This document shows, one piece after another, positions 27,698 to 41,700 of a DNA stretch of 64,000 bases (position 1 is the first letter of the stretch; each line of letters begins with the position of its first letter). The stretch lies in NCBI GenBank assembly GCA_039720395.1, contig CM077827.1, positions 15,105,615 through 15,169,614 on the forward strand. Direction: 5' to 3'. A program made the translations under genes and the position numbers. The notes under the pieces are model-generated. The model had not been told where the DNA came from. It ran no database searches and was given only the letters and a program-made list of their open reading frames with translations. The DNA comes from Liquidambar formosana. Its lineage: Eukaryota > Streptophyta > Magnoliopsida > Saxifragales > Altingiaceae.

Positions 27698-30600
27698 TAG
27701 ATAGATAATACTCTAGGCAAGGACTTAAATATCGATATCAATGGATATATCGAGGGTCCGAAAATACAGATATATCGATGGAGATATCGAAAATATCGAT
27801 ATCGATTTAGAGATATAGTGGATATTATTAGTAGTTAAACACGGATAATTTTCTTAAAACTTTGGGAAACAATGATTTAGACTCTAACACACAATTTAGA
27901 ATCAAAATATTGCAATTTAAATGTGTATAATACATGTGTTCGTGTATTATATAAAAGGTGTGATGTGCTGAGAAAGTAAATAATATATTTATGCAAATTC
28001 AACATCTAAATGTCACATGAAATTAAAATATGTAAATATATATCACTCATACAATAATAAATCAATACATCAAATTAATGTCATACATTTACATTAGTAC
28101 CACATGAAGCTTAGAGAAGCTGCCAAACCAACCTTGAGTAATATTAATAAAATGAAATGTGTATAAATTAATGTCAATACTAATAAACTAATAATACTAT
28201 AAAGTAATCCATGGTCTACACGAATAAATTAATAATACTATAGAGTAATAGCCTAATCCAATGATATATTGTCAAAATTATACCGAGGTATGATATAGTT
28301 TCGCTACTTGTCGATACGGCGATATATCGACGATATATCGCCAATATCTACGATTTTTAAGACTATGACTCCAAGTAAACTGATAAACAGAAAGCAAGAG
28401 GTGTGTATGAGGAAAGGACAGGAGAGCATCTCAGAAGAGAGTGGGCATTTTTTACTCTTTCTGAAATATTGCCTCTTAGTAATATTCCACAAATACTGTG
28501 AGTGTTCTAGCATAATACCCCACAAATTCTCCATTATTGGGAACTTCAATATGAGCTCAAATATACCTTGGTCTAAAATATGCGAAACAGCCCTATAAGT
28601 ATAACTATAGTAGTATTTTTTCTTTCTTTTTTTCCTTTTTATTTATAAACAATTATCTACAGTAAATATATAATCATCTGCAATTCCTACAACTCAAGTA
28701 GTATTCTGAAATCTGCAATAAAAAAAAATAATAATATTTCTGCATCCTAGCTTTAGCCATAAAAAATAATTTACTAGGTACGAAAAATGAAATGCAAAAG
28801 CCTGGAAATAAGCAAACTTCACATCCATTCTTAGGATTAAGAGATTTCCGCTTGTTAGGCATGAAATTAACAATGTATTCTGCAAAAGGGAAAGTTGCTC
28901 ATACCAGCATGCTAATACTGTTCTCAAAGCGTACACCTAATTCAGCCATCAAAACCAGAATCGTCCCTGCAACATATGCTGCCCACCTAAAATAGTACCC
29001 ATATAGATAAATGGTAGTAAATGAGATTATAGATAAGTCAGATAAACGAAACAAAGAAGAGTGACTAACTTTTGAGATGGATCTTGGGAAAAGTAATTTT
29101 TTGCCTTCTCATATGACATTGGCTGCCCTCCATCCATAAAATCAGACAAATCCATGTCAAAGGTCGGACCACGATTGCTCAATTCCGAACCGTATGACAC
29201 CTGAGATGGCCAAAATGTGGAGATAACAAAGATGTTAAATCAAGAACAATAATAAATTTCTTTAAATGAGCTGCTCAATTTGTGAATATGAGAAGCAGAA
29301 GAATAATAAATATATATATATACATATATTAAAGAAATTGATTCATTAAAATCTAACTACGTACAATTTGCAGCACAGGTGTTGGTCCTTGACCTTTTGC
29401 GTGCTGCCGAGCAAGGGCATGTTTCCAGAGTCTCTGTTTACTTGGATGGTTCCTCTGAACAGCAACATGGCAAGCTTCTCTAATAGGCATCTGTGAGATG
29501 TATGGAAATTAAAATACATATAAAAAAAATTTTAAAATTAAATTAAATTAAAATAAAATAAAATAAAAAAGAAGGGGTGGGGGGGAGGTCAAATTACACA
29601 AATGGGTGATAGCATTGTATTTCAACAGCTACTCGCTCAACTAGAATAAATTTTATGACAAAGCTTAAGCTGTTAGAGATGACCCACTTATGAGCCTAGA
29701 GTTCCAAAAAAATTAAACAGCCCTGAGAGGTCTATTAGATCATTGAGTATGCAAATTCATTAAAATTAGTTTTGGCACATACCCACTTCCAAAATTTTCA
29801 CTATGCCAGTCACTTTGTCACTAGGTACACCAAAAAAAACTTTTCCACACTGAAGGCAATTCTTAGTTTCTACTCACAACAACATTTGAATCATAGACTT
29901 TATGAAGCCTAGATATTGGATAGCAAAGCAGGGGAAAGAGTTTTCTGAAGTGATAACTGTATGGATGGCTATGATACTCTCACTATTAGTGTATAACCGT
30001 GCGTTTAATTTATTTTTTTCCCCACTCTTCTTCTTCTTCTTCTTCTTCTTCTCCTCTGGTACCGACTCTGGCACCTACTGTGGTAGGCTGGTAGCATCTC
30101 CAACCAAAATCAAGTGCGTTTGATTTTTTTTTTTTTTTTTTTTTCCACTCTATCTCTTCTTCTTCTTCTTCTTCTTCTCCTTCTCTAGTATCTACTCCAG
30201 CACCAACTGTGGTAGCATCTCCAGCAACAATCAAGCGCGTAACTGCATTTGTTTTTTTTTGTATTTTATTTTATTTCCACTCTTTTTCTTCTTCTTCTTC
30301 TTCTCTGGTACTAGAAGTGGACAAGAGCATGTGGTCCATATTCCTCGATATATCAAGGAATATCGTCGAAATTTCAACAGCATATCTTCGATAAATGGAC
30401 AAAAAATGGCGAAACTCTCAACATATCTTGATACTAGCGATATCTGATGATATATCGTCAAAACACTGAAATATCGAACGATAAAATGCGGGAATTAAAT
30501 CACAGCAAGATATCATATCGTTATCAGTCAATACGGTGATATATTGTTGATATATTGCCAATATTGATGGTATTTAAGTCTGAGTGTCAGTAAAACGAAA

Positions 30601-33600
30601 AAAATGGGAACACAGGACTGCTTCTACTATAAGAATAACCCAATGTCCAAAAAAGATTATTCCGTAAGATTCAAAAGAAAATTTAGAAATAAATATATAG
30701 ATAGATTTTGGGGCGGAAGAGGTCCAGAAGCAACATTTAGAGCAATAATCAATAATTATGTAAGCAAGAACACAAAATAAAACTTGTATAAATAGTTCAA
30801 TAGCACAATAGTGCATATGCACCCAAATAGGAACAGATTCACATCAAAAATAATTTTGGAAAGACTACAGGACACTTAACATCAAAGTCCATGCAGAGAA
30901 AACTAATGGTAATAAGAGGGTATGTAAAAGATATGAATTTGGAGAAAACAAGAAAGGAATGAAGCAAGAGATGTGATCTTAGCATTTGAAGTTGTTATAT
31001 ATGGAAAAAAAAAGAAAGTGAAGATAAAGTAGAAGAAAAAGAAAGAGAGAAAGAGAGGCTACTGTTGAATAATCAGGGAGCTTAGGGTTACCTCCTTTGT
31101 AAATTAGCATTTATACTAGCGTACGTACATAATGTACATTGACAAGAATACCCTTCAATTTATTACATATTAATAAGAAAATAATAAAGAAGTTGACCAC
31201 TTTCCAACACTCCCCTCAAGCTGGTGCAAAGACTTCACTCATGCCCAGCTTGTTTAAAAAAGTGTAAAAGACTACTTGTTACTCCTTTTGTCAATATTTG
31301 TGCCAAATGGTCTCCTATTTGATTATAAGGCATACAAATCACCACAGAACTCATTTTCTCCTTTATGAAACATCCGTCGACTTCAATATACTTGGTACTC
31401 GTGATGATCAGTTTTCTTACTAGAATAGTTTATTTATGTTAATATGGTTGACATGTCTTAATATTGCATTCATATGTTTTCTATATGTATTTACATATCA
31501 AATTGATGTTTGAATAGTTTTAGAGCGGTCCCAAGTCGTTTGACATTGATCGGTCAAAATCGATTGGGGTCACCCAGTATGTATATTGTATTGTGTCTAA
31601 GCCTAACCGATTGGGATTTCAATCCCAATCGATTGGGGATCAGAAATCAGGTTTTTGTTGAGGATGGAAACGAGGGGGAAGTGTGTTAAGAGGATGGTAA
31701 CTAGGGATGTAAAATATAAACTTTTTATTTAGGGATGTCAGATAAAAGTAAGTCAGACTCGAATTATCCCCTAAAAGATATGTTTTCCTTTCACATACTA
31801 GTCAGTAAAGGTTGAGTTTCTTATGGTTGTTACATGAATGAAAATATTAATCAACTAATCAAAAAGGAAACAATCTCTTGAGAAGTGGCCATCCTTTCGT
31901 TTGTCATCAAATTTTGGCTTCTTTGAATAACAGTTTAACACAAAAGAAGAAGGAAAAAAAAATTATACAACAAAAGAAGAAAAAAAAATTGATATGGTAA
32001 CAAAGTTTTTGCTATGCAACTTGCAACAAAACAAAAACATTATTTTTCTTGGTAAAACAAGGCATGGGAAATCAAAAAAATGCATACACAGGGAGAAAAT
32101 ATGGAAGTAGCAAAGACGAAAATGTGACCTGCAGAACAAGGCTTCCAGAATAGTCAGCAATTCCTCCCATTACATCCAACCTTCCAGGTGCTCTTGCTAC
32201 AAAGATCTCTTCCTGGAAAAGAAGGCACTTCAATAATGCAACCACTACTGAGGCTAAAAATATTCGAAGCCAAGGAAAAGGTTTGAAATATACTCACATA
32301 TATTATGCGCAGTCATGCACTACATATCTATGCTATTTTATAAAACCAATAAACAGGGAAGTGTCCCCCTTCCAATATGCATTCTTTAGTTAATTAAAAA
32401 TTGATGGATATAAATCACAATAGTAATTTTTAGTTTTCCTATTCGCTTAAATTAAGCTTAATATCCACATTATTCTCGATAATAATCTTTCTACAATCAC
32501 TAATTATACTATAAATTGTCTAAGGGCATTTACCCAAATTATGTAAACTATTAATAACCAAATTAGAATTACCTTCAACAATCACCTTATTAAATTTTTT
32601 TTCCTTTGCCAGCATCAAACCATTGCTCAATGCAATAGCTTCCATTCTAGGAACATAAACATTCTACTCAAAGTAATTACTATGCATAGCTATTGGCTTA
32701 CCAAGATGATCATGAATTATCGATCCAGTAGTGCCATTCTTTTTATTAACAGATCCATCAAAATTTAATTTAATCCACTCATCATCAGGAGTAATTTGTC
32801 TAATAAACTTAGAACTCTTTTTTAAGTTCCTATCTTAACAAGTTTGGAATTTATCAAAGTTAATATTATTTCTAGATAAGTCAACCACATAGTCTGAAAA
32901 AAGATTAGTAGCTCGCCCTATAATTGAGAATTTATTAAAAGTCTCATTCTTAAACTTCCTAGGTAACAAGATATGCTGAATAATTTGAATAAGGAAAAAA
33001 AAAAGGAGGGGGGGGGGGGGGGGGGGGGGGGGAATGCCTATGCCCACGACAACGACAACAACAAAAGGATTAAAAAAATGCATGATGAAGATATTATGAT
33101 GATTTCCACCAAAGAAGATATTATGGTGATAAATTATGTATCCTTCAATAGATTAAGTGAAGTTCCCAAAATGAATGGAATATCCAATCTAAAATCATCT
33201 TTCTGGATAGTTCGCAACCAAACACCAATCAATAATAGTGAGAAAAATTCCTTGATTTTTAGTTTAAATTAAACAAGACCTCCCAATTGAAGAGTCCAGC
33301 AGCAGCCATTCGCTCCCGCATTTGGCGCTTCTCAGTATTCTTTCCAGAGTCATACACAGCATCTAGTTCTGCCAAACTCTTCAAAAAACTCATCGTATCT
33401 GAAAGACCCTGAAGATCTCCATGAAGAATCTCAAAGTCTTCAGTACATCTACAAAAAGAAATGGTAAAATGTCAACAGAAGTACGCATTGGAAAATTTTG
33501 TCACCATAGACTGGTTAAGAAGAAGAGATAAAATTAGCAACTCACGAATTCATAAGAGATATTTCCTCCTTCATTTCAAAACTCGGCAATCCCGTACGAA

Positions 33601-35758
33601 GACCAAGTTCATTCTCAGCATTTGCATACCAATCTGGGATGCAGAGATCTCTACCAGGGACTCTTTGTAGTTGATACCCCAGAACTATTGCGTCACGCAA
33701 TCTTCTTGCCCCACTAAACTACATTCAATTAGGGGAAAATGTAAATAGAAACTATTCATGGTGGAATGAATGTTCTTGATAATAAGTTCTGATCACAGTG
33801 TAAAATACAGTCCAGTTAAACGTTCTATCACCTAAGCACCCAATATGTATCAGTATCAGTGAAATACAATTTGGATTTATACTCTGATATAAGTAAAGAA
33901 TTATTTCCTGAAATTTCTATTCTAAATATTTTAGTAAAATATGTCATTCAATGGATTGGATTAAAAAAATCTAAAATGTGACAAAATCAGAAATCAGATC
34001 TCATTCCTTAAAACCAGATACTAAATAAAATATCAACTCAGTGTTATTTTCTTCAAATAAAACTAGGATTAACGTAGGTCTTGTCCGAAATAAAATTGTC
34101 TTTTTCCCGCTTTGTTTTTGTTTTTGTTTTTGTGGTTGTTGTTCTCTTTTTCCCTTCTGTGGGGTGGCATTGGGTGTGGCCGTGTGGGGGTGGGATTCAA
34201 CAGAAATGCGTGGAATGTGAGACTTCCCAACACACCTCACATGTAGGCCCAACAGAATTAGAATGGGCCTATCTGTGGACAAAAAAGACAGGCTCGCAAA
34301 TAAAATGGGCTCAAGAATGACAAGCTCTGCCATGTTAAGAGAATCTAACCTAACAGTTACATGAAGCCGTGTCAAACTCAATATTTGGACAATGTAGGAT
34401 GAGGGATTTTCCAACACTGTTCACCTTAATTGATTAAATAAAAGCATATTATTCAGAACTTTGTTCGACTAAATCCGTGGAACACGGGAAAGGCCACCGT
34501 CCACTCCACCTCAGTTAACGCATAGGATAAACCTGGTTGGTAGCTTGCCCCTAGAGGGAGTGAGAAGTTGAACCCAAGAAATTCCACTTCTCGAGGCGTA
34601 AGTCCCAGGAATGAAATGGAAATGTAACCAAGGCCTAAGGGATCTTATAAAACAAGAAATCAGAGCATAACTTACCTTATCTGATGCGTAGTTTTTCCCG
34701 ATAGCTGTATCCTGCAATCTACGAGCTGCCACCTAAAATTTTAACATCATAGTAGGAAACATATCAACTCTTATTCTGACCTGTGCGGACAAGTCAATGA
34801 CATCATCTGAAAAGATACAAGGAGACTACATGATGTAATTTAAGAAACAGTAAAGCTCACAAAGTCAATGTTCTGAAAGAAAACCAAAAAAAAAAAAAAA
34901 AAAAACAAACAAACAAACAAACAAAAAAAAGGCAACATTTCAAGGATTTGGACCTCATCCGCCAACCACTAAAATGTAAAAGAATATGACTCCCACAATT
35001 GCTTCTCAAAGACATTTTTTTCCAATTTTTCCGAATCATGTATTGTATCATATTATGTGTCATAAGATATATTTACACCATGGGAAATTAATATTAAAAA
35101 TAAAAATAAATAAATAAAAAGGAATACATATACAACAACACACATACATTGCAACAGTCAAGCAAAGAGAATTATATAACCAATTTATGAGAGATGCCAA
35201 GGATCAAAGAGGTAAAGTCATGCATCAATCAAGTCCACAAATAAAGAGCTAACATACCAAAAGTTTCAACTAGTCCCAACCAAAATACCAAAAAGAACCC
35301 ACTAGCATGTACAACTTTATACTTGTAAGGACAACAGACATGTAGATGTCTTTGACTCTACGCTATTTCAAGTTCCAATTTCTTATGTTCATCAATTTCC
35401 CCCCACCCCCCAACCACCGACACAAAAAAAGAGCTAAAAAAAAGTCTCCAATCTCCACAAATTTAGATCTTAGTGGTCCCCTTTTCGTGAAGGAACATGG
35501 AGGAGAAAACAGAATTGAATTTCAAGCTTTGTAGTAAGAGAATGACATGTATGTGTCTATGACTGTTATTTCGAGTTCCAAGTTCCTACTTTCCATATTT
35601 ATTATCTTTAAAAAAAAAAAAAAGAGACAAATCTATAAAAGAGTCTTCAATCTCCACAAATTTACACCTATATGGTCTCCTTCTCATTAGGAAGGAAGAA
35701 AATGGAATTGAATTTGAAGCTTTCAAGTGAGAAGAAATTCCAAATCTTGTGAAACACG

Positions 35759-35793
<35 letters not shown>

Positions 35794-38700
35794 GTGGGGG
35801 GGACACCCTAGAAATTCAAACACAAGAACAAAGCACAAAAAATGCCCCAACAAATCATTTTCTAAGCCTAAAAGAATTCGAAGACCTCCCATATGCTGCT
35901 ATTGGAAAGAAAAACAAAAAAACAAATATATATATATATATATAGTTTGAGTTCAACAAAATTTCGCATGTATAGGTTGTATTGCACGACACGTCTCATA
36001 TCGTACAATACCCATAACATACAGAAGATAGATCATAGATGTCATGCAATACGCGAGACATTTTGTGCAATTCACGATACGCAACTACTCCCTCAGTCCC
36101 AATTTGTTTTTACCCCATTTTGACCAAGCGCAAATATCTAGGCAAAGCATTTAAAGTGCTGCCATGTCATTCAATTTATTTAACTTTCCTATTTTACCCC
36201 TTGTGAGACAATGTTACTTGATGTGATACTTGGTATAATTATTGTAATTTCAAATGTGGTAAAGGGTCTTTTGGGGAAAGAAATAAGTAAATGCTTTGAC
36301 TTTTGAAAATGGGAAAACATTTTGGGACATCCCAAAATGGAAATTGTAGGCAAACAAATTGAGATGGAGGGAGTACAATACATATCAAAACCTTCACAAT
36401 ATGTGAATTACATATCTGTATTGTATGATATTAATAATTATGCTTGTAGCCACCAGATCCATAAACAACTGTTGAACTGCTTGAAAATATAAAATTTAAT
36501 GCAGAGGTACATGCATGTTTCTAACTTTCCTTCTCTCTTCTTCCTTTTTTTCTTTTTTTCTTTTGTTGTGGTATTGGGGGGGGAGGGGGGGGGGGGGAAG
36601 GAGAGGTTGAGTTGGCCTTTTTTCTTGAATGATATATTTTAAGTCTAGAATCGGTTAGTGGTTGAGTTGGCCTTTTTTCTTGAATGATATATTTTAAGTC
36701 TAGAATCGGTTAGTGGTCCCAAACAGTGCACACACATCGTGTCTATCAGTCCATCCTAGCTGATATCTTATATAGCTATCAGAAAACATATTATAGAAGA
36801 AAAGAACTCTGGATGCAGACCTCCATTTTAGCCACTAATGATTTTATTGGCAACTTTCTCTTCAATCTCTCTTCCTCAGTGTCACAGATGGTTGCTCTAA
36901 GTAATGCATTGTTGGGCAGATAGGCAATTCAAAATCCAACACAACAAGCCCAATATACAAGTCTGAAACTCATACCCCTTCAAAAAGCTTAAGTCCATTG
37001 GTAGTGAGTCCATTCATTGTACATTAAGCTAATTTCTTTCTTTTCTTCCGATGTGGGATAAACCCCCTCATGAACTTCAACAAATCTCCCCCTTCACGTG
37101 TAAATCACATTGATTTCAACTCTCCCTCAAGTCTAATCCGCTACTCTCCACAAGCATTGCACCGAATTAATGCTCTTTACAAGTCACTGCATTCCGCTAG
37201 ATCATGACCCTGCAATCTAATTCTTACTAGCTCCCCTAAGGGTCCAATGGTCCCCATCTGCTTCACCATTTGTAAAGCCCAGTAGCCCATGACTTCTTCT
37301 GTTCATGGAACACTACAACCACTGTGATACCATGACTCCAACCCAAGAGCCAATCAAAACCGGCAATCCACCGCTGGGAGAGTTCACCCATGATTGTCCA
37401 CCATTGGCTTTAATACCACTTGTTGGGGAGATGGGGGAGTCAAAATCCAACACAATATGCTCAATATACAACTCTAGAACTCACACCCGCTCAAAAGGCT
37501 TAATCCCATTGGTCGTGAATCCATTAATCGTATATTAAGACACTTTCTTTCTCTTCTTCTTCCAATGTGAACGAAACCCATATGTGAACTTCTTCTATTA
37601 CTAGATTTTGCTGACAATAACCATTCGAATGGAAATTGAGAACGAAGATAAGCCATAAGCCTCTAAGGGCTTAAAGGAGAAGATCTCATCAGGGCTTCTT
37701 TGCCCCACGATGTTCCTCAAGGGACCTATAAGCTTGGGCTTTTCAAAGTCCTCAAGCCTTCTCTTTCTTGTTCTTCCTCCAAATGAACCATCAGTCCAAG
37801 GTTTTGAAACCCAATTGAATTTTTGCACAGGCAAAAATTGATGACAAAAAATGGACATCAAAGATATTTGAATATAGTAAGGTGGTTCAATTATTTGAAG
37901 AGGGATTGGAATTTTTTTTTTTTTTTTAATATTAAAGAGAAAGAAAGGAAAAAGAGGTTTAAACCGGATGAGCAGCAAAGTGACGCCAAACGTGGAAGAG
38001 GTTGAAGAAAAACTCAGGTGCAATCAATCTGCACTTGATAACATGTTAAGTTTCCAACCTAGAAGCCTAAGCTGTTAGGTGGAGGGCTCAAATAGGTATA
38101 TGAAACCATGTCAAACACAATTTTTGGGCGATATGGGATGTGGTACTTTCCAACATAGATTAGAGTTGGCTTTGAGTTATACCCTACAAATCAATCTCAA
38201 GTCTTCATTGTCACTCCTTGGTCCACACAACCATTATTTGTGATTATAGTTCTATACCATGTGTTCCATATTCTTTAGGTTGTTTCCTTAAAAAACCAAA
38301 TGCATTCCTGCTCCAACTCACCCCATATTAGTAGGAAACGAGCAGTCCATGTAACCCTAACCAACACAAAAAATATATCAGCTCAACTTGTGTGTTGATA
38401 TAAGCTCACTTTCACAAAAAACTCTGCACCAACAGTTGCCACACTAGGTACCACTCCCTTCAACATGTCTTTGATGAAGTTAATGTGTTTTCTTGTGAAT
38501 CTCTTCCCAAAACCAACAAAATCAACTCTCTACAAACTTTGCCAAATGCTTTGTAAAAGATTAAAAATAATTGGAATACTTTGTAGTTTGCATTCAAAAT
38601 CTATCAAAACTTAGCTGTTTGCTACCTCAACTATTTGTAAGCCCGTTAATGTACTAATATCATAAGTTCTATCCAAATCCACCGAGGAATGTAACAATAT

Positions 38701-41700
38701 AGAGGGTTTTTTCAAGGATTCAAAATCTTTCATTTGTTTTCATTCAAACCACTAAAGGATATTTCAAGCAACAATATAGGCACTGGCATGCACAAGCAAC
38801 TTTGATGGTAAAAATAAAAGGAATGCTTAGTAGTTTGACACCCATGAAATTCCGAGTAATAAATCTTTGGCCTAAAGGAGTAAAGGTGTAATTGGATCTT
38901 CTAGGTAAATTTTTTCATCATCTTCCCTTTACTTCCAATACAACCCTTAGGGCCATTACCCAATATTAGTCCTGCTAAGCAAGGTCCTAGGAGGAATGAG
39001 TAGGATACGGTCCTAACCTTAGTATTTTAGTACAAAGTGACTGCTGTCAAGAATCGAACCTGCACCTTCGTGCTTGGTAGCTGGAGACTTTTACTATTGC
39101 AATACAAGCCTTAACTTAAAAAGAATAATTCTCTAGGAAAATTTAAAACAAATAAAATAAAAAAAGTATCATCATCACTTCATCAGCATTTATTGAACAT
39201 TGTTCAGTGTCAATTTTTCACAACAGCTTTATATCCATTACCTGATCATTTGATAATTCTTCGTACTTTTCAAGTCAAAGTGAATTTTTTTTTTATAAGA
39301 AAGTCAATGTGAATTCTATGGCTAACCGTATTTACATAAGAAATAAATTCAATGAGAAATCCAATAGATTCTGCATTAGTACTCTAACCAAGAAAATCTA
39401 TGAATAAATATTTCGAGTATTACAGAAATTCAAGACGAGAGGATACCTCACCACCATTAATGCCTCCCTCATAGCATGGTTTCAAGCTCACTGCACGTTC
39501 TAGGTAAGGTATCCAATGGCCAGTGAGTAAATCCCTCCTAATCATCTCAACTCCACCTTGATAATGCTGTTTAAAAAATTATATCTACTTAGCAAGCATC
39601 AAATGCTTATAACATCTGGCTTAAGGACTGAAACGAGAGAAAATGAAGAAAAACAGTGGAAAAGAAGGGAGAAGAAAAAAGGAAACAATCAATTGTACCT
39701 CAAGCATATTTCTCAAAAAAGGCTCTTCATTGAAATAATCTCTACGTACAAAAACAAACGGGTAACTTGTATGCCAGGGCTTCACTGACAGTACCATACC
39801 CAATTTTGCCTGAAGTAATGAGGATGTCATCAAAATTTATTTTCCATCCATTGAATCCACTTCAGCTCCCAACAAAATGCTATTACTTACCAAGCATACA
39901 GTCAGATGCGGCCATAACATCAGGTGTATACGCATCTTTTGCAAGCTTAATGAAATTTGGTGGAAGCTGCTGGTCATCAGAAGCACCACATACCTGAATT
40001 AAAGAACAAAAATAAATTTTCACCAAAGCATCCACAAGATCACAGCTATATAAAATTATTGTACAGAGAACAAATTTGTCAAACATGTGCTACAAAAGAT
40101 ACCAGGCACAGCCAACCAGAAGGTAAGTAGTCCTCCTTTAACTTCCAACCTGCTGGCTGCAAATGATAGACAGCAGAACAGAGAAACCTATTAAAATTAT
40201 TTGAAGTAATTGAAACTGAAATTTAAGTAACCAATGTAACAGCAGATTAGCAGTATGGGTTTAACAGAATATATAACCTATCTTTAAAGAAGAAACACTT
40301 ATGGACAAGACGGAAAAACCCCAACAAAGATATGTATATAAGTACATTATCATACATTTCTCACCTTCAGATAATTTAAAATATGTTGACAATTGTGCAT
40401 GCCGCTGACAATAATGAGACTTCAATCAAAAAAAGTGATGGAGATGAATGTTGTGTGAAGAGTCATTGAAAAATAGAAAATGTTGCAGGAATGAGTAACA
40501 TTTTATCCATGGTGAACTAGGAAATGCATTTTGCTAGTTCAAATGTCCTAATATAGAACAATTTCAACTGAGTCTTTAACTAGTTCACACATCAATTGGC
40601 TGCTTTGGAAGTAGAGAAACTCTTCAATCCAGCATTTTCCAGCATATCTCTGTAGAAATAATGGATCTGCTGTCATTTTCGGAATTTATGACTAGGAAAC
40701 CCAACCTCCGTGTCATTGTTCTTGTTCAGCAAAACCCAAAAGACCATGTAACGATTCCAACATCAACAAGTGTTCAACAGGGATACACGTAGAAAAAGGA
40801 AAAAGTATAGTGACCTATAGACCACAAATACTTCCTCAAGGACAATGTGTCCATATCCAAAACATGTCGAATACAGACCAATATGTGTCAATTACGCGCC
40901 ATACATATCCTAAATTGAACAATAATGTCTGAAATTCTGGATACATTCACGCTAGGATATGGTCATATGGTATGATACATTTATAAAGCAATACAAGTGT
41001 AAGCCATTAAAGAAGGGGGGGAAAAGAATGTAAATGAAGGAGAATCATCAGGATTACCAATTATTAGCATAGTATTTCAAAAAAATTACTAAAATATTAA
41101 TGTCACCAATGGCCATTGGTCTAGTGGCGCTTCTACCCCTTGTATGGAGGAGGTTCTAGGCAAGGACTTAAATATCAATATCAATGGATATATCGAGATT
41201 CAGAAAATATGGACATATCAATAGGACATGTTGAATATATCAAAAATATCAATATCGATTTAGGGATATGATGGATATTTTTGGTCAAACGTAGAAATTT
41301 TCATTGAAACATTGGAAAACAATGACTTAGACTCTAATACATAGTTTAGAATCAAAATACTAAAATTTAAATGCGTATAAGACAAGTACATGTTGTGTAA
41401 GGTATAAAAAATGCCACGCGCTAAGCAAATAAATAATAGAAATTTATGCAATTTCAACATCCAAATGTCACACAACATTAAAGATTGAAAATACATATCA
41501 TTTACACATATAAAAAATGCATTTACATTATGGCTAAAAGCCTACAACCCTCTGCTTTCTTCTTGTTGCTGCAACCCTCTACTTTCCTATTTGTTGTACC
41601 CTAAGTCATTGCTCCAAAAAAAAAAAAAAAAAAAAGCCTTTTTTAAAAAAAACAAACAAACAAACAAAATTTCTTTTTTTTTTTTTTTTTTTTTAAATGG

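Noticed and set aside
30010..30461. Glu/Lys-rich ORFs on both strands
   Set aside because: Products of CTT/GAA simple-sequence repeats.
34001..34417. 138-codon minus-strand ORF
   Set aside because: Runs through a TRIM-A fragment; the open frame is fortuitous.
38999..39090. A functional tRNA gene around the GGTTCGATTC box
   Set aside because: No cloverleaf with acceptor pairing could be built; the layout fits a SINE.
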